Positions 1 through 7,157 of a stretch of 15,832 nt of DNA are shown here, in pieces. The stretch spans positions 1 through 15,832 of the forward strand of contig CALVVN010000017.1 in the NCBI GenBank assembly GCA_944363865.1, read 5' to 3'. Source of the stretch: an uncultured Bacilli bacterium. Its GTDB lineage: Bacteria; Bacillota_I; Bacilli_A; RF39; UBA660. Position numbers and translations under genes: made by a program. The notes beneath the pieces are model-generated. The model worked only from the letters and a program-made list of their open reading frames with translations, was not told the origin of the DNA and did no database searches. The first letter of the stretch is position 1. Each line of letters begins with the position of its first letter.

Positions 1-1
1 T

Positions 2-16
2 CCTACTTTTTTCGTT
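2..16 (+). terminator. 3' half of an intrinsic terminator cut by the window edge
   Basis: The first bases, CCTACTTTTTTCGTT, are identical over 15 nt to the right arm, T run and flank of the terminator behind the first gene (733-747). The left arm would lie before the window. This implies an upstream + strand gene ending just outside, possibly a tandem paralogue of the 106-687 gene. Confidence 0.6.
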
Positions 17-49
17 GTAAAAATTTTTACAAAAAGTATCAAAAAAGAC

Positions 50-78
50 TTGATAAAATTAGTAAGAATTGATATTAT
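50..78 (+). promoter_or_regulatory. Sigma-A type promoter for the 106-687 gene
   Basis: The -35 is TTGATA (50-55) and the -10 is TATTAT (73-78), with a 17-nt spacer. A near-perfect ribosome binding site AAAGGAGG (88-94) precedes the ATG at 106. The 18-bp perfect palindrome TTGTAAAAATTTTTACAA lies just upstream at 15-32 and could be an operator. The strong RBS suggests an abundant protein. Confidence 0.6.
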
Positions 79-105
79 TGTTATTGTAAAGGAGGTAAAC
101 GAACT

Positions 106-687
106 ATGGAAAACAACAAAGGACAAACAATATTCTTATCAGTAATAGGAATTGCAACATTATTAGTAGCAATAGTAGGAGCAACATTTGCATGGTTCTC
201 AACAACAATCAGTGGAACTGGAGCAACTGCTAATATTACTACTGCATCAATTAGTGCATTAACTCTTAACGGAACTCAAGTTGAAGGAGAAAATGTATTA
301 CCTGGTTGGGAAAGTGATGATGCAAATTTCACAGTAGCTGGTACTGTAACAGGAAGCGTATCAGTTCCATACACATGTAAAATCAATAAAACAGGCGAAG
401 TTACTGATTTAGAGTTCCGTGTTAGTGCTGATGGTGCTGATGATAGTTCGGCTGGATCTTGGACTGCTATTGGAACAAATACACAAGTTGTAACAGGAAA
501 TATAACAGCTAGTAATCCTTCAGATACATATCAAATTGCTGTTAGATTCAAAGAAACTGGTGAAGATCAAAATACACAACAAGGAAAATCAGCTACAGCA
601 ACTGTTACATGTGAAATTACTGGCGGAACTGTTTACTATAACAATACTAAGCCTGGTGGAACAACAACTAAACCAACAGGAAACTAA
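106..687 (+). CDS. TasA/camelysin-like secreted surface protein (SipW-type signal), putative major subunit
   Basis: A small exported protein, probably a structural surface or fibre subunit. Residues 9-31 form a hydrophobic segment ending GATFAWF, which resembles SipW-dependent signal peptides of the TasA/CalY family. The mature part (about 32-180) is rich in Thr, Ser, Gly and Asn and looks like a beta-sandwich. It has two cysteines (C91, C169) that could pair. An LPGWE motif lies at 65-69 and FKETG followed by QNTQQGK at 148-161; both are shared with the next gene, and the second resembles the C-terminal QN-x-x-QG strand of camelysins. The tail is a short Thr/Pro/Gly-rich stretch. It has its own promoter, a strong RBS (88-94) and its own terminator, so it is monocistronic and likely highly expressed. 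Function is inferred from signal type and neighbourhood; the family call is moderately sure. Confidence 0.75.
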   Translation: MENNKGQTIFLSVIGIATLLVAIVGATFAWFSTTISGTGATANITTASISALTLNGTQVEGENVLPGWESDDANFTVAGTVTGSVSVPYTCKINKTGEVTDLEFRVSADGADDSSAGSWTAIGTNTQVVTGNITASNPSDTYQIAVRFKETGEDQNTQQGKSATATVTCEITGGTVYYNNTKPGGTTTKPTGN

Positions 688-721
688 TATAAAACAACAC
701 ATAGTTGGATTACAAAAACTT

Positions 722-743
722 AAGTAGGCTTGCCTACTTTTTT
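722..743 (+). terminator. Intrinsic terminator after the first TasA-like gene
   Basis: The stem AAGTAGG (722-728) pairs with CCTACTT (733-739) around the loop CTTG, followed by a six-T run. It separates the 106-687 gene from the following sipW operon. Its right half is repeated exactly at the start of the window. Confidence 0.85.
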
Positions 744-764
744 CGTTTTTTATAAATAAAAATA

Positions 765-793
765 TTGAAGTTAAATAAAAATAATGATAATAT
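765..793 (+). promoter_or_regulatory. Promoter of the 813-2037 operon
   Basis: The -35 is TTGAAG (765-770) and the -10 is TAATAT (788-793), with a 17-nt spacer, directly after the preceding terminator. The RBS AGGAG (801-805) follows, with the ATG at 813. Confidence 0.6.
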
Positions 794-812
794 ATAAAGT
801 AGGAGAATAGAT

Positions 813-1412
813 ATGAGAGAAAATGAAAATAATAATAAGAAAATATATATACTTATTGCATTATCATTATGTACTTTTATAATAATGACAATAGGTTCAA
901 CATTTTCGTTTTTTACATCTTACATAAGAGGTAATGAAAAAGGCGGAAAAGTAAAACTTGAGACTGTTAATTTAGTGTTAGCATATTCATCAAAAAAAGA
1001 TATTACAAAGGCAGATGCGTTACCTGGTTGGGAAGATGAAATGATCTTTGAAATTAAAAATATTACTGAAGGAGAAAATGTGCCTGGAAGTTATTCTATT
1101 AATTGGGAAATCGAAAAAAATGAAATAATGAATGATGATTTGGTGTATAATATAAAATGTGTGACTACTAGAGATGGAGAAGAAGTTATTGAAAGTGAAT
1201 ATAACCAAGTGGTTAACATTGAAAATGAATTAAATATGCCTTATACTTCTTCTAAAATTGGTGAAGGTATAATTAATTCGGGAGATACTCAAACATGTAC
1301 AGTTAAAGTAAAATTTAAAGAAACTGGTGCTAATCAAAATGACAATCAAGGCAAATGTTTTTCTGGAAAAATAGTTGTTTTAGGAAATGAACTAAATTAT
1401 GAAGGTGAATAG
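813..1412 (+). CDS. TasA/camelysin-like secreted protein, paralogue of the 106-687 product
   Basis: An exported surface protein with a SipW-type signal: a hydrophobic helix at about 11-34 ending GSTFSFF. It shares two landmarks with the first gene in the same order, LPGWE (70-74) and FKETG followed by QNDNQGK (168-181). Cysteines at 116, 162 and 182 allow disulfide pairing. It is more charged (Glu, Lys, Asn) than the first paralogue and lacks the Thr/Pro tail, so it may be a minor or capping subunit rather than the bulk subunit; that role is inference. The stop codon lies one base before the start of the signal peptidase gene, which shows tight co-transcription and probable translational coupling with its own processing enzyme. 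The start is fixed by AGGAG seven bases upstream. Confidence 0.72.
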   Translation: MRENENNNKKIYILIALSLCTFIIMTIGSTFSFFTSYIRGNEKGGKVKLETVNLVLAYSSKKDITKADALPGWEDEMIFEIKNITEGENVPGSYSINWEIEKNEIMNDDLVYNIKCVTTRDGEEVIESEYNQVVNIENELNMPYTSSKIGEGIINSGDTQTCTVKVKFKETGANQNDNQGKCFSGKIVVLGNELNYEGE

Positions 1413-1413
1413 T

Positions 1414-2037
1414 ATGGCATTAAAACAGAATAAGTTTTTACAAGTTATAAACAGTATATTAAAGTGGTTATCAACATTAGTGTTAGTATTATTAATAATA
1501 ATAGGACTGGTATTGATTGGAATATTTGTAAGTGGAAAGGTAGCACAGTCTAAAGGCGAAAATCCACCAATCAGTTTATATACAATAATTAGTCCTAGTA
1601 TGACACCAAATATAAATGTTTATGATGTAGTTGTTGTTAAAAGTACTGATACTTCTACTTTAAAAGTAGGTGATGTAATTTCTTTTTATTCAAATAACGT
1701 ATATTTTGATGGAACTCCAATAACACATAGAATTGTAGAAAAATATAATACAGAAGAAGGAATAAGCTATAGAACTAAAGGCGATGCAAATGCTGTAGTA
1801 GATAATGATTACGTGTATGAGCAAAATATAATTGGTAAAGTAATATTTAAACTACCAGCGTTAGGGAGAATACAATTTTTCTTAGCAAGTCAAGGTGGTT
1901 GGTTTATAGCAATACTTATTCCAGCACTTGCAGTCATATCATATGATATAGTTAAAATAGCAAAACTAATTACCATAAAAAATAAAATTAATAAAATTAA
2001 AAAACAAGGAAAAGAAACAGATAAAGACGAAGAATAA
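1414..2037 (+). CDS. sipW: Signal peptidase I, ER/SipW type
   Basis: A membrane serine protease that removes signal peptides from exported proteins. A transmembrane helix at about 14-40 is followed by the catalytic motif SPSMTP with Ser62, then GDVISF (86-91), THRIVE with His105, and TKGDAN with Asp124 (Asp130 is an alternative). A second transmembrane helix spans about 162-185, followed by a Lys-rich tail. A histidine where ordinary bacterial type I enzymes have the general-base lysine, together with the C-terminal helix, is the mark of the archaeal/ER-like SipW class, which in Bacillus processes TasA and YqxM (TapA). I chose the ATG at 1414 because GAAGGTG (1401-1407) sits six bases upstream; an in-frame ATG at 1399 inside the previous gene lacks an RBS. 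Partners are likely the TasA-like neighbours. Confidence 0.88.
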   Translation: MALKQNKFLQVINSILKWLSTLVLVLLIIIGLVLIGIFVSGKVAQSKGENPPISLYTIISPSMTPNINVYDVVVVKSTDTSTLKVGDVISFYSNNVYFDGTPITHRIVEKYNTEEGISYRTKGDANAVVDNDYVYEQNIIGKVIFKLPALGRIQFFLASQGGWFIAILIPALAVISYDIVKIAKLITIKNKINKIKKQGKETDKDEE

Positions 2038-2057
2038 TGATTTACATTTAAAAACAT

Positions 2058-2087
2058 AAAATATGTCCAAATAATGACATATTTTTT
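2058..2087 (+). terminator. Intrinsic terminator after sipW
   Basis: The stem ATATGTC (2061-2067) pairs with GACATAT (2076-2082) around an 8-nt loop, followed by a T run. The right arm overlaps the -35 of the next promoter. Confidence 0.75.
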
Positions 2088-2102
2088 ATATTTTGGTATA
2101 AT
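2074..2102 (+). promoter_or_regulatory. Promoter of the glucosaminidase-cohesin operon
   Basis: The -35 is ATGACA (2074-2079) and the -10 is a consensus TATAAT (2097-2102), with a 17-nt spacer. The RBS GGTGGTG (2114-2120) is followed by the ATG at 2126. The -35 lies inside the preceding terminator stem. Confidence 0.65.
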
Positions 2103-2125
2103 TATTATGATAAGGTGGTGATAAA

Positions 2126-4318
2126 ATGAAAAAAAGTATAATAGCAATATTTTTTCTTTTATCATTGTTTTTATTTACACCAAAAGTTTTAGCAGATAAA
2201 ATTGGAATAGTAAATGATAGTGTAGGCATCAATTTTAGAAGCGAGCCTAACACAGGAGATAACGTCATAAGTAAAATAAAATATAATACACAAGTAACAA
2301 TAATAAGTGATGAAAAATATAGTGGTGCAGGATGTTCAGATGGATGGTATAGGATAAGTTTAAACAATAAAGAAGGCTATGTGTGCAGCACATACATAAG
2401 CATAATACAAGATGATTCTGGAAGTGTAAGTGGTGGATATTTTGCAAAAGTAAACACATCAAGTTATATAAGCGTTAGAAGTTTACCTACTGGTAGTTCC
2501 GCAAGATTAGATAAAATAATTACTGGAACACCAGTCGTAATAATATCTACTCATCCTAAAGCAAGCGGATGCTCTAGTAACTGGTTATACGTATCGTATC
2601 ATGATGGAAAAAAAGGATATGTATGTAGTTCATATATAAGTACATATGAAGAACTAACACTACAAAGTAGCGAATACACTGAAGAAGAAAAAGCATATGC
2701 CGAAAACCTATTAAAGTTAGGTTTCCATGAAAGTTATATACCATATTTAATGAGAATGCATAGAGATCATCCAAATTGGAACTTTGTTCCAGAAAACAAT
2801 GGATTAAATTGGTCTGATGTTGTAAGTGGCGAACAAGGAAACAATAAAATAGAAAGTACAACAACGACTGAATTAGAATATTATATTGCTGATGGTGCAG
2901 TTGGAACCGAAGGTGGAAATTGGTATATGACCAATAGTGCAGTAGATGCATACTTTTTAGACCCAAGAAACTTTTTAAGTGATGTCTTTATATTTATGTT
3001 TGAAGATTTAGCTTACAACAAACAATATCATACAGAAGAAGTTTTAAAGACATTTTTTGGTTCATCATATTTAGCAAGTGATGAGTATGTAGCATACTTT
3101 ATGGAAGCTGCAAAAAAATATAATGTAAGCCCATTACATCTAGCAGCAAGAGTATATAAAGAAGGTGGCGCGAATGAAGATTATGGCGCTATTACTGGGA
3201 CATACACTGGATACTATGGGACTTGTTTATTAACAGGATATTATAACTACTATAACATCGGCGCAAATAGTTCATGGATGGAAGGACTAAAATATGCTGC
3301 AGGAGTTGAATGTGGTGGTTCAAATACATTTGGAAGACCATGGAAATCTAGAAAAGACGCAATAATTGGAGGCGCACAATTCATAGCAACAAATTACATA
3401 GGTGGTGGACAAAATACTCTTTATTATCAAAAGTTTAATACTGCTTCAGCGCCATATTATACTAACGAATTTATGTCTAACATAATGGCACCAACTCAAG
3501 AAGGCGAAAGCATGTATGACACAATAGTAGAACTAGGGCTATTAGATAACTCATATACATTTGAAATACCAGTATATAATAACATGCCTGAATCAACGGG
3601 GTTGCCAAATATTGCAAACACAGACACATCATTAAAAAACATAAAGATAAGCGATAAGGATATTGCTAATTTTGACCCAGATGTTACAGAATACAATTTT
3701 TACGTGACAAAAGATACGGAAACAGTTAACATTAATGCAGAAACAAATGCCGATACATCTACGGTAAAATATGATGAAACAGTAAAATTGGAAAATGAAA
3801 AAACAACAATAAGTCTAATCGTAACAGCTCAAAGTGGACATCAAAGAACATACACAATACATATAATTAAAGTAGATTCAGTAACTACATTAGATGATAT
3901 ACTTTCTAAATTAAGTGTTAAAGTAACAGATAATTATATGAAAAATATTAGTATAAATACAACAGCTAATTCACTTATATTAAATATTAGACAAGCAGAT
4001 CCGAATGCAAATATAATATACAAAAATGCAGCAGGTACGACAATATCTACTAATTCTACATTCGCAACAGGTCAAACATTAGAAATAACTAGTTCAAATG
4101 GAGAAAGCAAAACATTTTTGATAGTTGTAACTGGAGATACAAATGGAGATGGTGATATTACAATACTAGATTTATTAAGAGTACAAAAGCATCTATTAAA
4201 CTCTAGCAAACTTAACGAAAGTTATTTACAAGCAGCAGATACTAATGCGGATAATACTGTTACAATACTGGATTTATTAAGAGTACAAAAACATTTACTT
4301 AACGAGATAAAGTTATAG
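2126..4318 (+). CDS. Secreted N-acetylglucosaminidase with two SH3b domains and a C-terminal dockerin
   Basis: A peptidoglycan hydrolase predicted to cut glycan strands outside the cell. Order of parts: signal peptide 1-23 (cut after LA); bacterial SH3 domain about 25-93, ending GYVCSTYIS; a second SH3 domain about 104-172, ending GYVCSSYIS; glucosaminidase domain about 185-480 with SPLHLAARVYKEGG (335-348), where Glu346 is the likely catalytic acid; cadherin-like beta-sandwich about 500-582; an Ig-like module about 587-668; type I dockerin 669-730. The dockerin has two calcium loops, DTNGDGDITILD (671-682) and DTNADNTVTILD (705-716), each followed by an identical LLRVQKHLLN helix, which is the classic duplicated arrangement. 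The second loop lacks the usual DG. Fifteen bases separate it from the cohesin gene, with no terminator between. The SH3 domains should bind the wall and the dockerin the neighbouring cohesin. Domain calls are confident; partner choice is inferred from adjacency. Confidence 0.9.
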   Translation: MKKSIIAIFFLLSLFLFTPKVLADKIGIVNDSVGINFRSEPNTGDNVISKIKYNTQVTIISDEKYSGAGCSDGWYRISLNNKEGYVCSTYISIIQDDSGSVSGGYFAKVNTSSYISVRSLPTGSSARLDKIITGTPVVIISTHPKASGCSSNWLYVSYHDGKKGYVCSSYISTYEELTLQSSEYTEEEKAYAENLLKLGFHESYIPYLMRMHRDHPNWNFVPENNGLNWSDVVSGEQGNNKIESTTTTELEYYIADGAVGTEGGNWYMTNSAVDAYFLDPRNFLSDVFIFMFEDLAYNKQYHTEEVLKTFFGSSYLASDEYVAYFMEAAKKYNVSPLHLAARVYKEGGANEDYGAITGTYTGYYGTCLLTGYYNYYNIGANSSWMEGLKYAAGVECGGSNTFGRPWKSRKDAIIGGAQFIATNYIGGGQNTLYYQKFNTASAPYYTNEFMSNIMAPTQEGESMYDTIVELGLLDNSYTFEIPVYNNMPESTGLPNIANTDTSLKNIKISDKDIANFDPDVTEYNFYVTKDTETVNINAETNADTSTVKYDETVKLENEKTTISLIVTAQSGHQRTYTIHIIKVDSVTTLDDILSKLSVKVTDNYMKNISINTTANSLILNIRQADPNANIIYKNAAGTTISTNSTFATGQTLEITSSNGESKTFLIVVTGDTNGDGDITILDLLRVQKHLLNSSKLNESYLQAADTNADNTVTILDLLRVQKHLLNEIKL

Positions 4319-4333
4319 AAAGGAGACGAGGAA

Positions 4334-5809
4334 ATGAAAAAAATATTAATCATATTATTTGGAATAATATTAACTTTTACCGGAACATTAAAGCTAGAAG
4401 CAGCAAGTGGAACAATCAAAGTAACAAGTTCAGCCAGTACAGTGGTTGTAGGAAATACTTTTAAAGTCACTGTAACAATTTCTTCTTCTGAAGCATTAGG
4501 AAGTTGGCAGTACACAATAAGTTATGATTCTAATAAAGTAAAATTACAAAGTGGAGAATCAAATGTAGTAGACTATGGTAATGGTAGTACTAAGTCTAAA
4601 AGTTACACATATACGTTTAAAGCATTAAGGTCAGGAAGTGCAAATATAGGTGTAAAATCTTATCGTGCTTATGCATGGGATGAAAGTTTGATATCATTAA
4701 GCGCGGGTTCTAAAACAGTAAAACTAATAACACAGGAAGACTTAATTGCATCTTATTCAAAAGATAACACATTAAAATCATTAACTGTAGGAAACTATGA
4801 ATTAATACCTGAGTTTGATAAAGAAACTTTAGAATATTCAGTATCAGTTCCTAGCAATATAGAAAAAATAACTTTGGAAGCAGCTGTTAATGACAATGCA
4901 GCAACATTAACTGGTACTGGTGAAAAAGAAGTCAGCGAAGGCGACAATATTTTTGAAATAATAGTAACTGCTGAAAATGGAAGTCAAAAAACATATAAAG
5001 TAAATGTTAAAGTGGAGGATCCTAATCCAATACAAGTTGAGACTACTGATGGAAAAACTGGTACAATTGTAAAAAGAGCATCTACACTCACTAAACCCAA
5101 TACATTTAGCGAAACAAATATTACAATAAACGGTGAAACAATTCCAGCATTTAAAAGTGAAATTACTAACATAACTTTAGTTGGACTAAAAATAGAAGGA
5201 GAAGAAAACATAAATCTCTATATTTATGATGAATCAAAAAACACATACACAAAATATACTGAAATCAGCTTTAACAATATAATTATTTTGCCACTTGAAT
5301 ACGATGATTATCCAGAAAACTATAATCCATATGAGATAACATTAAACGAAGAAACTTATACTGGATACAAATTAGAAGAAAACAGTCAATTTGCTTTAAT
5401 TTATGGATTAAATATAGAAAATGGAGAAGAAAACTTATATAAAATTGATTTAGAAGATAATACAATAATAAGATACTCAGATGAAGAAGCAAATTATTAC
5501 AAAACTAATATAAAAAATCTACAGTTCATAATAATTGTACTAGGTGCTGAAAGTATATTATTATTAATCATTTTGATATGTGTATTAGCGAGTAAAAACA
5601 AAAGTAAAAAGTTATACAAGAAAATAATAAAAGAGTATGAAGATAATAGACATAGTAAAGAAGAAAATAAAAAACTAAAAAAAAGTGAAAACTCAGAAGA
5701 AAAAGATGAAAAAAAAGAAGAAATAAAAATTGAAAAAGTAGAGATAAAAGAAATTGAAAAAAAGAAAAAGAAGAAGTTATCTGATACACAAAAACTAAAT
5801 AATCTATAA
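4334..5809 (+). CDS. Membrane-anchored cohesin-domain protein (mini-scaffoldin)
   Basis: Predicted surface receptor for dockerin proteins. Signal peptide 1-24 (LEAASG); cohesin-like beta-sandwich about 27-133, with the typical opening of a short strand, then VVVGNTFKVTVTI and W-QYTISYD-x-NKVKL, and closing SAGSKTVKL; cadherin-like beta-sandwich about 145-229 (LKSLTVGN to TYKVNVKV); a further extracellular region about 230-390 of unknown fold; one transmembrane helix about 396-419; and a cytoplasmic Lys/Glu-rich tail of about 70 residues. It has a single cohesin, no LPxTG sorting signal and no dockerin of its own, so it would hold partners directly on the membrane. It shares the cadherin-like module type with the upstream enzyme. 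The RBS AAAGGAG (4320-4326) and the 15-base gap place it in one operon with the dockerin enzyme. The cohesin assignment is by sequence pattern only. Confidence 0.8.
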   Translation: MKKILIILFGIILTFTGTLKLEAASGTIKVTSSASTVVVGNTFKVTVTISSSEALGSWQYTISYDSNKVKLQSGESNVVDYGNGSTKSKSYTYTFKALRSGSANIGVKSYRAYAWDESLISLSAGSKTVKLITQEDLIASYSKDNTLKSLTVGNYELIPEFDKETLEYSVSVPSNIEKITLEAAVNDNAATLTGTGEKEVSEGDNIFEIIVTAENGSQKTYKVNVKVEDPNPIQVETTDGKTGTIVKRASTLTKPNTFSETNITINGETIPAFKSEITNITLVGLKIEGEENINLYIYDESKNTYTKYTEISFNNIIILPLEYDDYPENYNPYEITLNEETYTGYKLEENSQFALIYGLNIENGEENLYKIDLEDNTIIRYSDEEANYYKTNIKNLQFIIIVLGAESILLLIILICVLASKNKSKKLYKKIIKEYEDNRHSKEENKKLKKSENSEEKDEKKEEIKIEKVEIKEIEKKKKKKLSDTQKLNNL

Positions 5810-5831
5810 CGGCATATAACATGTCGTTTTT
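5808..5831 (+). terminator. Intrinsic terminator after the cohesin gene
   Basis: AACGGCAT (5808-5815) pairs with ATGTCGTT (5821-5828), with one G-T pair and a 5-nt loop, followed by a T run. The stem begins within the stop codon. Confidence 0.75.
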
Positions 5832-5833
5832 AA

Positions 5834-5862
5834 TTTACAAAAATATAGTAATATGATATTAT
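5834..5862 (+). promoter_or_regulatory. Promoter of the 5893 gene
   Basis: The -35 is TTTACA (5834-5839) and the -10 is TATTAT (5857-5862), with a 17-nt spacer. A GGGGG-type RBS (5884-5888) precedes the ATG at 5893. Confidence 0.55.
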
Positions 5863-5892
5863 AAATTACAATTTAAAACTGATGGGGGAAAA

Positions 5893-6447
5893 ATGAATAT
5901 TACTAGAGAAATAGTTAAAAGCGTAATAGAAATTATTGCATTAATTTTCATTACAATTATTACTTATCCAGTTATGAATATAATAAGCACTAGTCAAGGT
6001 GCAGATGTTGCAAAATATTATGAAACGTACAATCAAAAAACATTAACATTTTATGTTGAAAAGATGGCTAACTTAAACAATTTAATTCCAGTTAAAGATG
6101 AACAAGTTATAGAAATAATGGATTACTCATATGTAAATATAGTAAACAATACGGATGAAAATAAGGATTATTATTTCCTTTTAAGTGTAGATAAAAACTC
6201 TACATTGAATGTTGAATACTTAAAATTAAATATAAATGGAAAAATAATTAAATTAAGTGATAGATGTTACAATGAGAGCGACTATTTAACATACTATTTA
6301 ATAGATGATTCAGAAATAGAAAAAGAAAATATAAAGCGTAATAAAATATATATATATTTGGATTATGAAACACCTAATGAAGCACAAAACAAAGAGATGA
6401 AACTTAATTTTTATGTTTTAGATAAAATAAATATAATAAATGGTTGA
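5893..6447 (+). CDS. Membrane-tethered or secreted protein of the TasA-like locus, divergent member
   Basis: An exported small protein of unknown function. A hydrophobic helix at about 10-32 is followed by an extracellular domain rich in Tyr, Asn, Ile and Lys with alternating hydrophobic strands, consistent with a beta-sandwich. Near the C-terminus, YLDYETPNEAQN (155-166) followed by a strand matches in position and pattern the FKETG/QN-x-x-QG region of the other three small proteins here. That supports a distant TasA/camelysin relationship, but LPGWE is absent and the signal lacks the GATFAWF-type end. It may stay anchored by its helix. It ends in TGA at 6445-6447. It has its own promoter and lies between the cohesin gene and another TasA-like gene. 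Family assignment is weak; secretion is likely. Confidence 0.65.
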   Translation: MNITREIVKSVIEIIALIFITIITYPVMNIISTSQGADVAKYYETYNQKTLTFYVEKMANLNNLIPVKDEQVIEIMDYSYVNIVNNTDENKDYYFLLSVDKNSTLNVEYLKLNINGKIIKLSDRCYNESDYLTYYLIDDSEIEKENIKRNKIYIYLDYETPNEAQNKEMKLNFYVLDKINIING

Positions 6448-6472
6448 AAAAAATTATAAATTGATATAAAAT
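6444..6472 (+). promoter_or_regulatory. Promoter of the 6505-7598 gene pair
   Basis: The -35 is TTGAAA (6444-6449), overlapping the preceding stop codon, and the -10 is TAAAAT (6467-6472), with a 17-nt spacer. No terminator is visible after the 5893-6447 gene, so read-through is also possible. Confidence 0.4.
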
Positions 6473-6504
6473 AGTATATAGATAATAAAGACTGGTGGTG
6501 TAAA

Positions 6505-7149
6505 GTGAATTTGCGTGCGTTAATAAAAAGAGAAATTCTTATTGCAATATTATCAATTGTTTTAGTTATACTAGGAATAATTTCTTTTTCACTTGCAGTT
6601 TTTATGGATGTTGAAGAGGGCCAAACAAATGTAATAAGTTTTGGAAATATTGATATGTCTTTTTGCGCAGATGCAACATGTGAAACTACGGTAGAAAATT
6701 TAGGTAACATAATAGGTACAGAGAAAAACGAAGCAGGAGAATCTGTTCCAGTTAAAGTATATCCTATGACAAATGAAGAAGGACTTGCTACAACTCCATA
6801 TAAATTTATTTTAAGCAATACAGGAGATTATGATTTATATGTAACTATTAAATTAGAGCCTGATACTGATTTTATATTGAGTACTGAATTTCCAGATTAT
6901 AGTGATTATACAGAAACAGCATATACTAATATAATGGTAGCTTTTGGAGAAGATGGATTATCTCCAACAACGAGATTATATTCTGAATTAACTGACTACA
7001 AAATTACGGAAAATGTATTAATACCAACTGGTGAAAGAAAAATATTCAATTTATATGCATGGGTAAAAGAAGATGCTCCTAATACCGCACAAGGAACATA
7101 TTTTGTAACAGAAATAAGCGCAATAGGAGAAATGATACCAAATAGTTAG
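6505..7149 (+). CDS. TasA/camelysin-like secreted protein with a GTG start
   Basis: An exported surface protein. The hydrophobic helix at about 11-33 ends in SFSLAVF, followed by N-x-ISFGNIDMSF (42-53). This order, helix then A-x-F then a spacer then FGN-I-D, resembles the junction of TasA/CalY proteins (AYFSD, then N-x-F-x-x-GTLDL). The C-terminal YAWVKEDAPNTAQG (184-197) followed by a hydrophobic strand corresponds to the QN-x-x-QG strand of camelysins. Two nearby cysteines (C54, C59) could form a small loop. The GTG start at 6505 is supported by GGTGGTG (6494-6500), the same RBS form as for the glucosaminidase gene. The next gene begins eight bases after the stop, so the two form one operon. 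Probably a substrate of the SipW-type peptidase at 1414-2037. Confidence 0.72.
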   Translation: MNLRALIKREILIAILSIVLVILGIISFSLAVFMDVEEGQTNVISFGNIDMSFCADATCETTVENLGNIIGTEKNEAGESVPVKVYPMTNEEGLATTPYKFILSNTGDYDLYVTIKLEPDTDFILSTEFPDYSDYTETAYTNIMVAFGEDGLSPTTRLYSELTDYKITENVLIPTGERKIFNLYAWVKEDAPNTAQGTYFVTEISAIGEMIPNS

Positions 7150-7157
7150 GTGATACA

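Noticed and set aside
2126..4318. Cellulosome enzyme
   Set aside because: The dockerin could suggest plant-fibre breakdown, but the catalytic domain is a glucosaminidase with SH3 domains, and no carbohydrate-binding or cellulase module is present.
3496..5492. Long - strand open frames opposite the glucosaminidase and cohesin genes
   Set aside because: They are antisense shadows with low-complexity Leu/Phe/His/Tyr composition, no RBS and no motifs.
5893..6447. Recoded TGA as Trp (mycoplasma code)
   Set aside because: The TGA at 6445-6447 ends a well-formed gene and Trp codons inspected are TGG, so the standard bacterial code fits.
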